This document shows, in pieces, positions 12,329 through 24,564 of a stretch of DNA of 64,000 nucleotides (its first letter is position 1; each line of letters begins with the position of its first letter). Source of the DNA: Turnera subulata (lineage: Eukaryota > Streptophyta > Magnoliopsida > Malpighiales > Passifloraceae); NCBI GenBank assembly GCA_028386065.3, contig JAKUCV010007237.1:107993-171992 (forward strand). Direction: 5' to 3'. Under the pieces are notes generated by a model. The model searched no databases. It saw only the letters and a program-made list of their open reading frames with translations, and had not been told where the DNA came from. A program made the position numbers and the translations under genes.

Positions 12329-12628
12329 AGATTATCTTTGCCAGAGGAGTTGTCACGGATTCATGACGTATTCCATGTTTCCATGTTGAGGAGGTACAGA
12401 TCAGATCCGAGCCATGTGGTTACTACAGCAGATGTTGAGGTCGCAGAGGATCTTACATATACAGAGATGCCGGAGCAGATTCTTGCCCGGGAAGTCCGAC
12501 AATTGAGGAATAGAGTTATTCCGATGGTAAAGGTTAAGTGGAGCAAGCACTCTGCGAATGAGTCCACGTGGGAAGTTGAGGAGCATATGCATTCTCAGTA
12601 TCCGCACTTGTTCACAGCTTCGGAGTGA
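12329..12628 (+). pseudogene. Chromodomain-like C-terminus of the polyprotein, cut off by the stop
   Basis: After the in-frame TAA the same frame stays open for about 100 codons to a TGA at 12626-12628. It holds the HDVFHVSMLRRY motif that follows the GPY/F module in Tekay/Del elements, then a chromodomain-like tail (VIPMVKVKWSKHS, STWEVEEHM) with the aromatic and acidic residues expected of a family that reads chromatin to choose integration sites. Without readthrough this tail would not be made as part of integrase. Confidence 0.8.
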
Positions 12629-12649
12629 ATTTCGGGGACGAAATTCTTT

Positions 12650-12664
12650 TTAAGGTGGGTAGGC
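12650..12664 (+). other. Polypurine tract of the chromovirus
   Basis: TTAAGGTGGGTAGGC lies directly before the TGTAACAGCCC start of the 3' LTR. It follows the 'ttcggggacgaaattc' stretch that commonly ends plant chromovirus internal DNA. The tract is less pure than usual because of T bases at two positions. Confidence 0.7.
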
Positions 12665-15587
12665 TGTAACAGCCCAGGTAAAAATTTCATTTTTACCGGG
12701 ACTGTTTAAGTTAATGTACAGTAATTTACCAATGATTTTTAATCTTGGGTAATTAAATTATGGTAAATTGAGTATTAGATTCCAAAACCGAGCCTTGTCC
12801 CACGCTCGGGATTTTTCTGCAGATTTTACGGACCAAGTTGGGATTTTTCCGGGTCCGGGAATCTTCGGAAAAAAAGCCGGGATTATTCTCGAATTATCGG
12901 ACCAGAAATAAGATAAGTGGGTATACCGGATATTTTCTGGTCCAGGTGGATCACACTTCACATGCAGCATAGTAACTGCATAATTGAAGTTCAATTATTC
13001 AGCCGCCTTCTCCTGTTATACCTGTGAATAACCAGTTATTTCTCTGCCTATTTAACGTGTGCTTTATCTGCCTCTATGCACACCACAACTACTCAGTACA
13101 CTACCATCATCATCTTCATCTCCACCTTACCTGCAAACACCATCATTTTACTCCCTGCAAATCCGTTTGAACCAGAAACAAAAAAGAAAAAAAAAACCAA
13201 ACACACACACCCAACACCCCACTGCCACGTCACCATCTCCTTTCCTCTCTTCTTTCTCTTTTTCTTCCTTCTCTTCCACCACGCCGGCCAAAGCCACCCA
13301 ACAACCCACGCTCCTCCTCCCCCTGCAACCTCACCGTCTTCCACTCGGGTTCAGATCGACACCAGCGCCGCCTCCACTGGGTTGTTCTCGCCGCAGCTGC
13401 CAGCCAACGACGCCCCTCGCGCCTCCTCACGGCCGCCCCTGCCTTTCGCCGCCGACACGACCTGCGAGACGGACCCGACACGACGCTGCAACCGCGCCCC
13501 CATCTCAACACCGCTGGCCGCCGGCCTTGTTCCAGCGTACCTTGCTCGCGTCGTCCTCCTCTCAGCCGTCCGCCGCCTCGCCTGCCATTCTGGTCTTCCG
13601 CCGTCGCGCCGCCTGTGAAGGTGAGGAAGACGCGACCCGTTGGGTTGCTTCACGGGTCGGGTCAACCCGTGTGTAGAGGGTGGGCTTGGTCAGTTGGGTA
13701 TTGGGTCAGATGGGTTTTGGGCTTGGTCAGTTGGGCTTGGGCTGCAGCTGGGTTGGGCTGGCGTGGGACTGGGCCGGGCATGGACCACATGCCTGGGCCT
13801 AGGTTCTGCGTTGGGCCAGGCCTAACCCTTGGGCCCAGTCCGTTTTAGTAAAAAAAAAGAAGAAAGAAGAAGAAAGAAATAGAAAGAAAAATGAAATCTG
13901 AGAAAGAGAAATAAAATGGAAGAAAATAAAAATGAGGTTGGGAAAATATATTATGGTATGGAAAATAAATATTTTGAGGAAATAATTTTGGAAAATATTA
14001 TAAGGTATGGAAGAAAAATGATAATTTGAAAAAATAATATTTTGGAAAGTACATACTTAAGAAATAATTATGGAAAGGGTATTTTCAAAGTATTATACCG
14101 GAAAAGTATCCGAGTATAGGAATAAGTATAGTATGGTATTTTGACACCTGGAAATAAATGGTGAATGATGATAATAATGGAAAATTAATCCGGGGGAGTA
14201 ACCGAGCCGAGTTTATATTTAATTTCCGGTATACAGTATTAGCATGGCATTTGCATACCATCTTATGTGTGCATATTATTTGATTGATATAGGAGTTGAT
14301 AACGAGCAGTTTGCTGAGGAACCGGACTTGGAACTTGCCGGACAATTCCATAATTGAATATCGGCTAAGGTGAGGATGGATAACCTTTGTTATGTTGCCT
14401 GTAATACTTTGTGTGCTTGTTGTTCGATTGAACTGCTGAATTGTTGATTGTTGGCTGAGTACCTGCTGTGGATATTATTGTTGCTTTTGGACTGTGATAT
14501 TGATTCTGTGGATAAAATGCTGAGAATGATGTTGAACTATTGACTGTGGAAATTGAGAAAAAGAATTTGGAATATGAAATTGGAAATGGAATTGATTTGA
14601 GATGTTGTTATCATTGTCATGTGGAAAGTAGTGGTACGACCCGATGGTTGGAAATTAATTTTGGTATGCTATGGTCGGTTACTTGGGTTGTTGGCTTGTT
14701 GTCTGTGGTTAGGGTATACCAAATACCCAGTGGCTCGGATATGCCGAATATCCGCAGTGGCTCGGATATGCCGAATATCTGTTTGGCTTTTTGCCTGTGG
14801 TTAGGGTATACCGAATACCCAGTGGCTCGGATATGTCGAATATCCGCAGTGGCTCAGATATGTCGAATATCTGGTTGGCATGTTGTTGCCTGAGGTAGGG
14901 GTATACCGAATACCCAGTGGTTTGGATATATCAAATATCCGGGTTTTGAGATGTGGATTGGTTCTTGACCTAGCATCCGGAATTAATTGATAACCAGGTA
15001 CGACCCTAGCTTGTCCAGTGACGGGGGCCCGGAAGATAAAATTGGTTATGATAACTAATATTCTTTTGGCCTTGGCTCAGTTATTGTGATATGGTATTAC
15101 TTGTCTGTGATTGCTTTAAGTATTACGGTTGCTTGCATATCACTGTTTATCCTTCGTCGGTGAGCACTTCGGACTCACCCCTCGCCTGCGGGGTTTCATC
15201 CCGTAGGTTAAGTTGTTTCCGTAGTTCAGGTACGACGTTCGATGGTTGCTGCTTTCTTCTCCACCTGACTCCGGATCCATACCACCGTTGCATGTGCATA
15301 AGTCTTCCGCTGCTATACTATTACTTGTGATGCTGTACTACATTTCCGCTGCTGTGTGATATATATTGCTGTACTGCTGATTTCCTGTGATATGTATATT
15401 ACTGATACTATCTGCTGCTGCTGAGAGCACTGTGTTTGGATTGAATAATGGTCTCCGAGTGTGGGTGACAGTTGTATTGATAGTTGCTATTGTATAATAT
15501 TTGCACGTTGTACTGTCTGTTCTATCATTATGAATAGTTTCGGCACGTGTTTACTGTGTTACGGTAAATACGGGTCGGGGCGCTTCA
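12665..15587 (+). repeat. Complete 3' LTR of the chromovirus
   Basis: This 2923-bp LTR starts TGTAACAGCCC and ends GGGGCGCTTCA. The first 228 bp have no counterpart in the 5' LTR; the rest matches it at roughly 98.8% by visual count. The hairpin array recurs at 14712-14940. Here the third stem carries a C-to-T change that leaves a G-T pair. The five bases that follow (ATAAA, 15588-15592) would be the target-site duplication if the left flank survived. Confidence 0.95.
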
Positions 15588-15599
15588 ATAAAAGAATCT

Positions 15600-15660
15600 T
15601 TTAATAGAGATTTTCTGCATACATGAGGACTCGAACCCGAGGCCTTACTTAAACGGAACC
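15600..15660 (-). repeat. tRNA-derived SINE-like fragment
   Basis: On the minus strand the sequence CTCGGGTTCGAGTCCTCATG contains a Pol III B box (GGTTCGAGTCC). It is followed by a non-tRNA tail. No A box or target-site duplication is visible, so this is at most a partial SINE next to the chromovirus insertion. Confidence 0.4.
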
Positions 15661-15703
15661 AAATTCTATTTTGATCGTGAATTGTGTAATGGCACTAATT
15701 ATG

Positions 15704-15806
15704 ACCAATGGGCTTGTAGCACATTGGTACTCTTGTGTCGAAAGCACAAGAGGGGCGAGGTCTTAGGTTCGAGTCCCACCTTCCTCGACTAGTATAAAAA
15801 AAAAGT
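15704..15806 (+). mobile_element. Short tRNA-derived SINE with target-site duplication
   Basis: The element carries an A-box-like TAGCACATTGG and an exact B box GGTTCGAGTCC, then a short A-run (about 15796-15804). It is flanked by near-identical 13-mers, GGCACTAATTATG (15691-15703) and GACACTAATTATG (15807-15819). That layout, about 100 bp with a Pol III promoter, A-tail and 13-bp duplication, is that of a SINE inserted by LINE machinery. It is not a functional tRNA because the arms do not fold into a full cloverleaf. Confidence 0.75.
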
Positions 15807-15819
15807 GACACTAATTATG

Positions 15820-18242
15820 GGCAACCATGATGATTACGAAATGGTGTAATGTGTTGGTTAAACTGAAAAAAAAAAGAGAGAGAGAGAGATAGAGAATTGC
15901 GCAGGTAATTTATACATTCAAAAAGAATTACAGAGAAATATGACAAATAAGTCAAGCCTAAGAAAGGAAACATTAAATATTTACATGTCTAATGGACCAA
16001 TAATACGAAATTGATGTATTTCGAGAAGGGAAATTCATAAATTTGGGGAGGGGGGTGGACCTTGCTAGTCGAGCCTCTTAATTCCGCCCTCACATATATA
16101 GGCTTCATACATACGCACCAGTGTTTCACAGGACCTTGCGGGTCATTTTGGAAGGAAGGATCTAGATTCGATAATTATTATCATTCATAACAGTTTGGCC
16201 CAACAATTATATACTTGTCAGTCCCTAAAAAGTTAATTTTAGACCACATTATGTTTGCGTACTTGAGATTTCTTTACCACATTTTTTTTTGTTGCGTCGA
16301 CAGGTATTGTCTATTGCCAATATTAATGCTTTGATGTTTTAACATGAATTTGTGATTTGAATCGGAAACCTGTTAGGGTAGGGACTAGCACGATCAACTG
16401 TCATGTTACAAACTGTACAAATTAGTACACTTGTCAGTACTAGATCGAGAAAGATTAGTGGTGCTGCAATTTAACCGGCAGAATCTTAACTCATAGATAA
16501 CTGATAGTACAAGAATGACAAGGAAAACATAAAATGGGCAACCTAAATCCTGCATATTATTACTAGAAAAGAAAAAATCAGTACAATTACTGAACCAGAG
16601 TTTTTTCTCTTTTTCTCTTTTGCAAAAACGGATTCTACATTAGTGTAATTTGCACAGAAGCAATCTCTAGATTCATATAACTGCAAAATATACAAAAAAT
16701 GGGATTCAACCCCAGAATATCCCTATTCTCCAAAAGGTTGCTAATTGCACTAGAGGGTATAAATAATGTAGTTAGCCCCGGGCAAAAAGAAGGCTACCTC
16801 TGCAATCACAATAACTCTGTTAGCCTCCGGGTCTACAAAATCTAAAACACCATGATTAAAGTCCTGCAAAAGAAGTCTGATTTCTCCCATGCACTATATA
16901 GTAAATATGTCTCCCGATTATTGTATTTGTAGGGACATGGTTTACATATAGACAGTGATTTTCTGCGCCTTGTGGAGTTGTTCGTTAGTATCCTTAAAAT
17001 CACGTTTGCATATCAAGTAAACTGTCTATTGTCAGGAAAAGATGTGAGATTCGTGTTCCCTCTGTTTTAGAAGAACAAGCAACACAGAATTTGTTAATGA
17101 TGAAAGTAGAGCCACGTTGTCTGCTCTTTCTATGGTCTAAGCCAACGCTAAAAGTACAACCAATATCTTTAGATGTCTGTTGAAGGAAATATTTTTGCAA
17201 TTTTTGTTATATTTATCCCAACTGCCTGGGCACTGTCTCGGAAAGGGGCTTTGTGAAATAGACATTAAGCTAACTCTCCATCTTTAAATGCACAGTTCAA
17301 TTAGATCCTAGGCCTTCTGTCAAAAACAAAAAACAAAAAACAAAAAAGAGATTCTAGGCCACACTGTGCACCCCTACTTAGACAGGCCTTTAATTCTACA
17401 ACTTTCAGATAAGTACATGCATGGTTTTTCCTTCTTTTAATGAAACTATGTTTCTGACACTCTTAAAATCCGTATCATGCAGCCGATAGCGATTCAATAC
17501 AGAGCCCGAATCAAATACTATAGGACACCTTCTTGGAAATTCAAAGCTGATCCTTGCAGACTTTATCCCAGTTCTCACCAGCTGTTCAATGTTCAATGCA
17601 AGCCAATTTAACTGTGTGAAATTGGGTGGAACACAGGCCAAAAAGAAGAGAAACATTACACCCTATACAAAATGCTTCCACATCATCCAGTTCTACATGC
17701 ACAGACTAAGTTCAGCAAGTATGACAAACATTAAACCGTACTCCAGTTGAAATTACCAGTGCAAGGAAATGCATTACAGTAACTTTCGCAACAGCCCGTC
17801 TTCTATAAATTCTTGTTACTTGGTTATCTAGACTGCAGGAAGGAAGAGGTGGTCTTCCTTGTTTCTTTGGATCCAAGACCATGATTCGCATTCATAGAAG
17901 GTTTCAGATGGATATTCCATGCACACACAATCTAGAGTCTGAATCATTGAAGCATAACCTATGAAATAATGATAAAGACTAATGATGCTCCACAGAGTGC
18001 TCAATGGCTGTTCAGTAATGCTCAAACTCAATGGCCGTGTGATATAACTGAAGACGTTTATAAGACAGTGAACAAAATCAGGGACAAACAAAATGTGCAT
18101 GCTACTTATACAGCCTACCCCTGGGAAAATCAACTCCTTTTTCTAACCGTCAAATATTGAGGGGACAATTTAATTGTACATGTAAAGAACTGTTATTGGC
18201 AATGTGTAGCTCTACACTCATGACATATATCAAGAACTATAA
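15820..18242. other. Intergenic, no gene recognised
   Basis: A short GA microsatellite lies near 15873-15892. Two minus-strand open stretches (17000-17200 and 17405-17656) have no recognisable domain. The part next to 18242 is likely 3' UTR of the hydrolase gene. Confidence 0.5.
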
Positions 18243-21200
18243 TCAAAGTATTTCTTCCAGAAATTTGTAAAGCTCCTGTGCGACTATAGTAGGATACTCT
18301 TCTTGTGGCAGAAGAGCACCTGGAACCTCAACATATTTATTGACCCCTTTGGCACCTTTCAGGGCTTCCATCTCTGCTTTGGACCTCTTCGGAGATCCTT
18401 CAGCTGACACAACCAGAAGAGGTATCTTTCCATCCAAACTTGCAAAGAGGTCAAGAAACTCTTCTCGTGATTTTACTGGGTCCAGAAGACCTGTCAAGAA
18501 TGCAGCAGGTGCATAACGTGCACCGTCTCGTTTTGTTAATGCATACCTACTGTTAATGATCTCTGCAGTCACGTTATCAGGATTTGCATAGACATGAGAT
18601 TTATACTGGGATTCAATTGACTTCTCGTTGCTGACAAGCATGTTGTACATCATCCAACCCACAGCAGGCGCCCTCAAGGTGCCTCTAAGCAGCCCATATC
18701 TGGCTTGTTCACAAGATGTAGCTAAGAGTGAATACTTAACATGGCTTGTTAAGCAATATAAACAGAAATTACCTACATAATAGTCTAAGAAACAGACAGC
18801 ATTAGTTGAAAATGAGCTACAAGATGACAGCCTATAAAGATAGCCATCAAAAGAATACACTTCATCGGTGATTGAGGTACTCAAAAGGTTGGAAAAGAAA
18901 TCCACGATTAACAATTGATAGAACAATAGACAGTAGAATAATCTAAGAAAGAGATCTTGTAGATAAAAAGTTCAGATTTCTTCATCACACCAAGTTCCCT
19001 CCTACTTTATTTCTAAGATATTATGAGATTTCAAATACCCGAAGCAAGATGTTTACAGCCGTAAAGGTGGTGCAGAAGTTCACAGTACCTTGTTTCCATA
19101 CTGGAATCTCGACCAAAAACAATAGGAAGAGGACCAGCCCAGGTCGGTGCAACTGCAGCAATGGCTTTTGGCTTAACCAAACCCTTTTTCGCTGCACGAA
19201 CTGATATTGTAGCCGCATGCCCTCCTCCAAAGACTACCAAATCATTTTCTGAATTGACACGTGAAAGTATCACTCAGATGTGCAGCTAAATAATTTCAGA
19301 CCAGTAGTTTCAAGCAAGAAATTTTATAATCTTAAAGACAATGATAAAACAGTAGGAACCATGGGGTTATTGCAGGTAGAACTTCACAAAAGATGACAAG
19401 CCATCCAAAAAGAAGGGATAAGATGACATTTGAAGGCAACAAAGTTCAAGATAAAGCTAAGATAGTTTAGCACGAATCTAAAGCTAAGTAGTCCACCAAA
19501 GTGGCCCCTTTTTTGCCATCTATTTAATTAGTTGACAGATTGTAGTTCATTTACAGTGATAACAACCCAAGTCATAAAGAAAGAATTGCGTCAATTATGT
19601 GCCTCTCTATTTCAGGGGACAAGGTCCACTGCACAGCCATCACCCCATTTTTAACTATGTATTTAGTCAGCAAATTGAAGTTCATGATAGCAATCCAAGT
19701 CGTAGAGAGATAACAATGATGTGTCTCTCTATCTCAGGTGACAAAGCCAACTCCAGTTTTCGGATTTCTACAAACGTACATGTCATAACCGCTAGGTCCA
19801 CCACACACCCTTGAGACGGGGATTATACTTTTTGGTGGTGGGTCAGGTAAACACATTTCTAGATGAAGAGGGGTAAGATTTTGATTTTGCAAAACAAGTA
19901 TATATCTCATTTTTCTAAATCTTTGGAATTCGGAGGAACTTTTGCCATATTGTCTGACGTTTATGTTTTCTCCTTCCTTGTGAAAATTGAAAGTTTTCCA
20001 TTATAGGGTTCAAGGGATTCATCAGCATTTTGTGTTTTATTCCATTTCATAATATGGACTCTATCAGTTTGTGGCACACCCCAACAATGCTTATCTTTAC
20101 TAAGTTTCATCACATGTGCATTTAAATAGATGCACAAGAAATCAAAAGCAAATCAAAACTTATGATAGAGCAGCATATCATGCCAAAATATGCAAAATTG
20201 ATTGAAAGAAGAACAGATGCTAATAAGCAGAATTGTTTCAGAAGATCATGTAACTTGTGAAAACCTAATCATTTCACAGTACTTCCATTGACCTGGGAAC
20301 AACTTATATATGTCTTGGTACCGACACTAGAGCAGCAAAACCATTAGTGATTGAAACACAATAAAAGCACTTGTTGCTAAAGTACCTGAGAGGCTCAATG
20401 GACTATCTGGAGCATTTATGAAGTCAACTAAGAATTCCTCCATCACATCAGCATTGTAGTCCATTTTTGGCCTATCAGAATAACCCAAACCAGGCCAATC
20501 AACAATAGTAGCACGCCAACTGACATCACTGGTCCGTTGGACAATGTCTTGGGCAACTGATCTCCACTCCTCAACCGTACTAACATCGGAGATAGTTGGT
20601 ATCATGAGGATGTTTTTAGGTGGTTCAAGGCTCTCCCTTCCATGTTCTTCATAATAGATATTGATCGAATTATTCTTGAATTTCCATTGCCAGTTATTGG
20701 ACTGAAAGTGAATAGACCGATTGTCAAAAACAGAAAAACTCGAACTCCAACAATTGATATAAAAACACTCAAAACAATAGACAATTGCGAATGAGTAAAT
20801 TACAAAGTCAGGATACAAATAAGAGATACAAAACGACCAATGTTGGATACTTCCATATAGTGTCATTCACTCTCGAATCTTAGTGACCTCTTAAGAGTAC
20901 TGAACCCAGATGCAGTGACTGGCAATCAAACAATTCACGAGAAACTAAATATGACATGGATATGTGGCTAGTCATGGGTTACGCACAGAATATTCAAAAC
21001 ATTCTATTCCAATCCTAAACCTGAATCCTCCTAAGCCAAACATAGCAAAGCACAACAAGTATTTGCATACTAATTTATTCAAACCAATTCCGAACTTCGT
21101 TCTGCAGCATACTAATCCATAACAGAAGCAAGAGACTTGTTTATTCACCCCTTTAACCATGTCCCAAATTCTGATTTTGCAGTAATGCACTAGAAACCCA

Positions 21201-21586
21201 ATATAATTAACAAAACTTATCTCTTCTAACTATTCCACTTCTTATCGACGCTTAAGCAAAAAGAAGACGAAGAAAATCAGAGCACAACAACCAAAAACAG
21301 TACAGGTAAAAGAAAAAAAAAACACACGATCGAAAATTCAGAGTAAAAGCAGGAGAAAAGAACTTGAAAGTGAAATGAAAGTCTTCACCTTTAAAGTGAG
21401 GGACTGTTTATCCGCCACAGATGGTGATGAGGAGGAGTAGCCAATAGAAGTTGAAGAGGCTTTAACTGAAAATGACAAGGGTTTTAGAGAGACACGAACT
21501 TGATGAGACGAGGGTGACTTGTGCTTTTTGCAAGAAAGAGTAAAAGATGGCGTGGTGGAAGAGATAGCAGAGAAAGCCATTGTCAT
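18243..21586 (-). CDS. Plastid-targeted alpha/beta hydrolase-fold protein (At1g74640-like)
   Basis: Four exons join in phase: 21389-21586, 20386-20701, 19089-19248 and 18243-18699, all with GT-AG introns, giving 376 residues. Exon 1 is Ser/Thr/Lys-rich with few acidic residues, like a chloroplast transit peptide. Exon 2 holds the fold motif DWPGLGYSDRP. Exon 3 holds the nucleophile-elbow region, which reads VVFGGGHAAT rather than G-X-S-X-G, and the C-terminal position where a GH...E motif is expected reads GALLPQEEYP. Serine and histidine of the usual triad therefore seem absent. The recalled Arabidopsis homologue is the At1g74640 family member, function unknown to me. An in-frame second ATG two codons downstream (21578-21580) is an alternative start. 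Confidence 0.85.
19517..19770. repeat. Diverged tandem duplication in hydrolase intron 2
   Basis: Two copies of a roughly 130-bp unit lie head to tail, starting near 19517 and 19651. Each has a 'ta(t)ttag(t)...ag..ttcat' start, an 'aa(c)ccaagtc.ta' middle and a 'tgcctctctatttcagg'-like end. They are clearly diverged and non-coding. Confidence 0.5.
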
Positions 21587-22460
21587 TTTTGGTCTGGTGG
21601 TGAATGCGAATTAAACCAATGAAGAAGACCACTATAGATGGGGAGAAGGAGATCTTTTCTTCTTTTTTCCTCCTTTTTTTTTTTCTGAGTTGATGGAGGG
21701 GGAATTAACGGGAGAATTTTCAACTGAGGAATAGTTTGATTCACCTAACGTTATTGTTACTAGTGGAGTTGAAGGTTGTTGACTTGTTGGGATGGAAGGA
21801 GAACCATATAAACTTTATATAGTCTTATTTTCCCGTTGATCTTTTCTGGGTGAATGGCGAGTAATTCTCATGATACACACGAACTCGGTCATGTGGAAAA
21901 TTGGTGGCAACTAAGTACACTAACTAGTAACTACAATATCTTTTACTCGGTTGCCAAACAGGTCCCATCTCTGGTGAGTTTCTACAATTGGGTCAAGCTT
22001 CCCAAATATAATTAGATCAAGTTTCTACAATTGGGCATTGAAAAAAAATTTGCCTGGCCCAATATCAATTACAAAACTTTCTACTCGGCCCAACCCAAAT
22101 CTAGTCCCGTCAAGAGCAAAGGCGAGGTCCAGTGGCGGTGACGGCAAGATATGCATCTACCAATTGAAACCTCTGATATTTCAATTCTACCATCCATGTT
22201 AGAAGAATTCTAGCAATGGCCCGACTGTCTTATCCCAGGTATCTGCTACTACCTCTCTTGTGGTCATTTAGAATCAACGAAAGCAAGACAATCCACCCCA
22301 ATCTTTGCCCTTTGGCTAATCTGTTACTTGTTCAATCTTTTCTGGTCTGGGGTTCTTACTTCTTAAGAGGTGGCTCGCGTTCCTTCTATGAGGAACCTTT
22401 CTCCTGAAAAGCTTTCCTGTTTCAGATTTGTAAAAGTAGTGATCTTTCACTACTCACTGC
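21587..22460. other. Promoter side of the hydrolase gene; intergenic
   Basis: This is the upstream region of the minus-strand hydrolase gene and the 3' flank of the minus-strand PPR gene. CT/T-rich tracts at 21651-21690 fit a leader or promoter. No other gene or element is evident. Confidence 0.4.
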
Positions 22461-24401
22461 TCACCAGTAACCGCTGCATGAACAACAGCCACCTTTGAAA
22501 GAGTGAAAGCGGTTTCTATCTCTAACCACAATCTCCAAATTATAAATCTGCGAAATCAGCTTAAATACAGCATGACAGTCACTGCAAATCCTCAAATTTT
22601 TAACTATTTTTATTGTCTTCCCTTCCCGCAGCCTTGCAATCCCAAAAGCCACAGCAAGCTTCTCGCTGTGCGTTGTCACTGAATCTTCCTTCTCTTCCTC
22701 TTCTATGTCATACAGAACACCGCTAACCTCAGGAATATAATTTCCCTCAACCCTAAGCCTCAACATTATCTCTTTTAGCTTCTCATAAGCCTCTTCTGTG
22801 ATCTTGTCTTGTTTTGTGCCAGCCACAAAGGTGTAGATGGTCTTGTCAACTTCGATCATGCTCCAGCCAGGAGTCTTTTGGATTTTGTGGTCTGTCATTG
22901 ATCTCCTCACAGCAGCAACATCTTTCCATTTTCCAGCAACAGCATAAATATTGGACAATAGAACATGGTCACCAGAATCGTTAGGCTCTAGCTCCGCAAG
23001 CTTCTTCTTCACTTGCTCTGCCAACTTGACGTTACCATGAATGCTGCAAGCCCCAAGAAGAGTACGCCAAATAACAGCATTAGGTGGAATAGGCATTTGG
23101 CATACAAATTCATAAGCCTTGAACAGCTGACCAGCTCGACCATAGAGGTCAACCATGCAACCATAATGCTCTATAGCCGGTTCCATATTGTATATGTTCC
23201 TCATTTTATCGAAGTACTCACATCCTTGTTCAACCAATCCAGTATGACTACAAGCATACAAAAGTGAGATAAAGGTGATCCCATCTGGTGTAATCCCAGA
23301 CTCTTCCATCTTACGAAAAAGCTCTATGGCTTCATTTCCATAACCATGCATTGCAAGCGCTGCAATCATTGATGTCCAGGAAACTATGCTTCTCCGGTTT
23401 GGCATTTGGTCAAAGACAAGCCTAGCCATGCCCACATTGCCGCACTTAGAGTAAGTATCCAATAACGCATTATTCACCGAAACAATCCAAGCAAATCCAG
23501 ATTTCTCAACAAACCCATGTATTATCTTCCCAAACTCTAATGCCCCTGCCTGTGCACACGCTGAAAGCACTCCAGTCAAGCTGGCCTCATTGGGCCTCAA
23601 CTTCCCCTCCCCATGCAACTCCCTGAAAACCTCAAAAGCCTCCTCAAAACACTCATTATGTACAAGCCCCACAATCATAGTACTCCAAGATACTTCATCT
23701 TTGACCGGCATTTCCATAAAACCCTTCCTAGCTTGCTCTAAAGCTCCCGCCTTTAAGTACCCCGCAAGCATAACATTCCACGATGTCAAGTTCTTGAACG
23801 GTATCGAATCAAACAACTCCCTCGCCGCCTCCAAATCCCCACACCTAAAGCAAGCAGTAAGCACTGCATTCCACGCAACTATATTTGGTTGGGGCATTTC
23901 GTCGAACACCTTCATCGCTGACCCAATGCAGCCGCATTCTCCATACATACTAATCAAAGTAGTCCCAACAAAGACATGGGTATGCATCCCACGAGTCACC
24001 GCTTGGCAATGCACCTGGGTTCCGGCCCTCAAGTACCTCAAATTCGCGACCGATTTTAGAACGAACGCGAACGAGAAGCTATCAGGAGGAGAAACCCTCC
24101 TCCTGGTCATTTCAACGAAGGTGACAATCGAAAGCCGCGGTTTGTCCGCCTCGGCGAGGCCGCGAATGAGGGTATTGTACATGAACCCATCCGGGTCCGG
24201 GGTGTGGCGGAAGAGGGTGCAAGCGTAGTCGAGAGAGTCACGGAGGGTGATAGCACAGTGGAGGAGCAATTTTCCGGCGACGAAATGGTCGGTGTGGTGG
24301 CCGGATTTGAGGAGATTGGCGTGGATTTGCTTAAGGGATGTTAGGGTCTTGCAGTTGCTCAACAAGGAGAGGCACAGTGGTTGTGTGTAGCTCATTTGCA
24401 A
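22461..24401 (-). CDS. DYW-class PPR protein (At1g74630-like)
   Basis: A single exon encodes 646 residues. PLS-type PPR motifs fill the protein (for example [20 protein letters not shown] and the [15 protein letters not shown] block), followed by E domains and a DYW domain. The DYW domain keeps the deaminase-like zinc residues ([18 protein letters not shown]) but ends in G-Y-W instead of D-Y-W. Such proteins bind organelle RNA and direct C-to-U editing. The start at 24401 is followed two codons later by another Met. The sequence closely follows what I recall of Arabidopsis At1g74630. Its editing site cannot be read from sequence by eye. Confidence 0.93.
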   Translation of the reverse strand: MQMSYTQPLCLSLLSNCKTLTSLKQIHANLLKSGHHTDHFVAGKLLLHCAITLRDSLDYACTLFRHTPDPDGFMYNTLIRGLAEADKPRLSIVTFVEMTRRRVSPPDSFSFAFVLKSVANLRYLRAGTQVHCQAVTRGMHTHVFVGTTLISMYGECGCIGSAMKVFDEMPQPNIVAWNAVLTACFRCGDLEAARELFDSIPFKNLTSWNVMLAGYLKAGALEQARKGFMEMPVKDEVSWSTMIVGLVHNECFEEAFEVFRELHGEGKLRPNEASLTGVLSACAQAGALEFGKIIHGFVEKSGFAWIVSVNNALLDTYSKCGNVGMARLVFDQMPNRRSIVSWTSMIAALAMHGYGNEAIELFRKMEESGITPDGITFISLLYACSHTGLVEQGCEYFDKMRNIYNMEPAIEHYGCMVDLYGRAGQLFKAYEFVCQMPIPPNAVIWRTLLGACSIHGNVKLAEQVKKKLAELEPNDSGDHVLLSNIYAVAGKWKDVAAVRRSMTDHKIQKTPGWSMIEVDKTIYTFVAGTKQDKITEEAYEKLKEIMLRLRVEGNYIPEVSGVLYDIEEEEKEDSVTTHSEKLAVAFGIARLREGKTIKIVKNLRICSDCHAVFKLISQIYNLEIVVRDRNRFHSFKGGCCSCSGYW

Positions 24402-24564
24402 AAAGATCTAGTTACTACCTACCATTCCCATATTAAAACTTGATCCCTCCAAGAACAAAGGAAAATAGAAGCAAGGCCTGTAGGTGGTTAACCGCTTTGT
24501 TGGACATTCTCCAAGTCTTACTTTCGATTTGAATTCACCAGTGGAGAAAGTGTCAAAAAATTTA
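24402..24564. other. Short spacer with tRNA terminator
   Basis: This is the leader/promoter side of the minus-strand PPR gene. A run of six A at 24555-24560, read as T6 on the minus strand, follows the tRNA and would terminate Pol III. Confidence 0.6.

Larger units (their letters stand above)
5187..15587 (+). mobile_element. Ty3/gypsy chromovirus (Tekay/Del type), 5'-truncated
   Basis: The element has a 5' LTR remnant (5187-7877), primer-binding site (from 7880), a gag-pol frame (7997-12328 plus 12338-12628), a polypurine tract (about 12650-12664) and a full 3' LTR (12665-15587). Clade assignment rests on the long LTRs, the gag-pro-RT-RNaseH-integrase order, the GPY/F-like module and a C-terminal chromodomain-like tail. 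Over the shared 2.69 kb the LTRs differ by about 30 substitutions by my visual count, nearly all transitions, so the insertion is young. No target-site duplication can be tested, because the outer 228 bp of the 5' LTR and the original left flank are missing. Confidence 0.93.

Noticed and set aside
15711..15790. Functional tRNA gene
   Set aside because: A and B boxes are present but the acceptor and anticodon stems do not pair; the flanking duplication and A-run show a SINE.
17405..17656. 83-codon minus-strand open frame
   Set aside because: The peptide looks protein-like, but I could not place it in a family or find flanking exons. Left unannotated.
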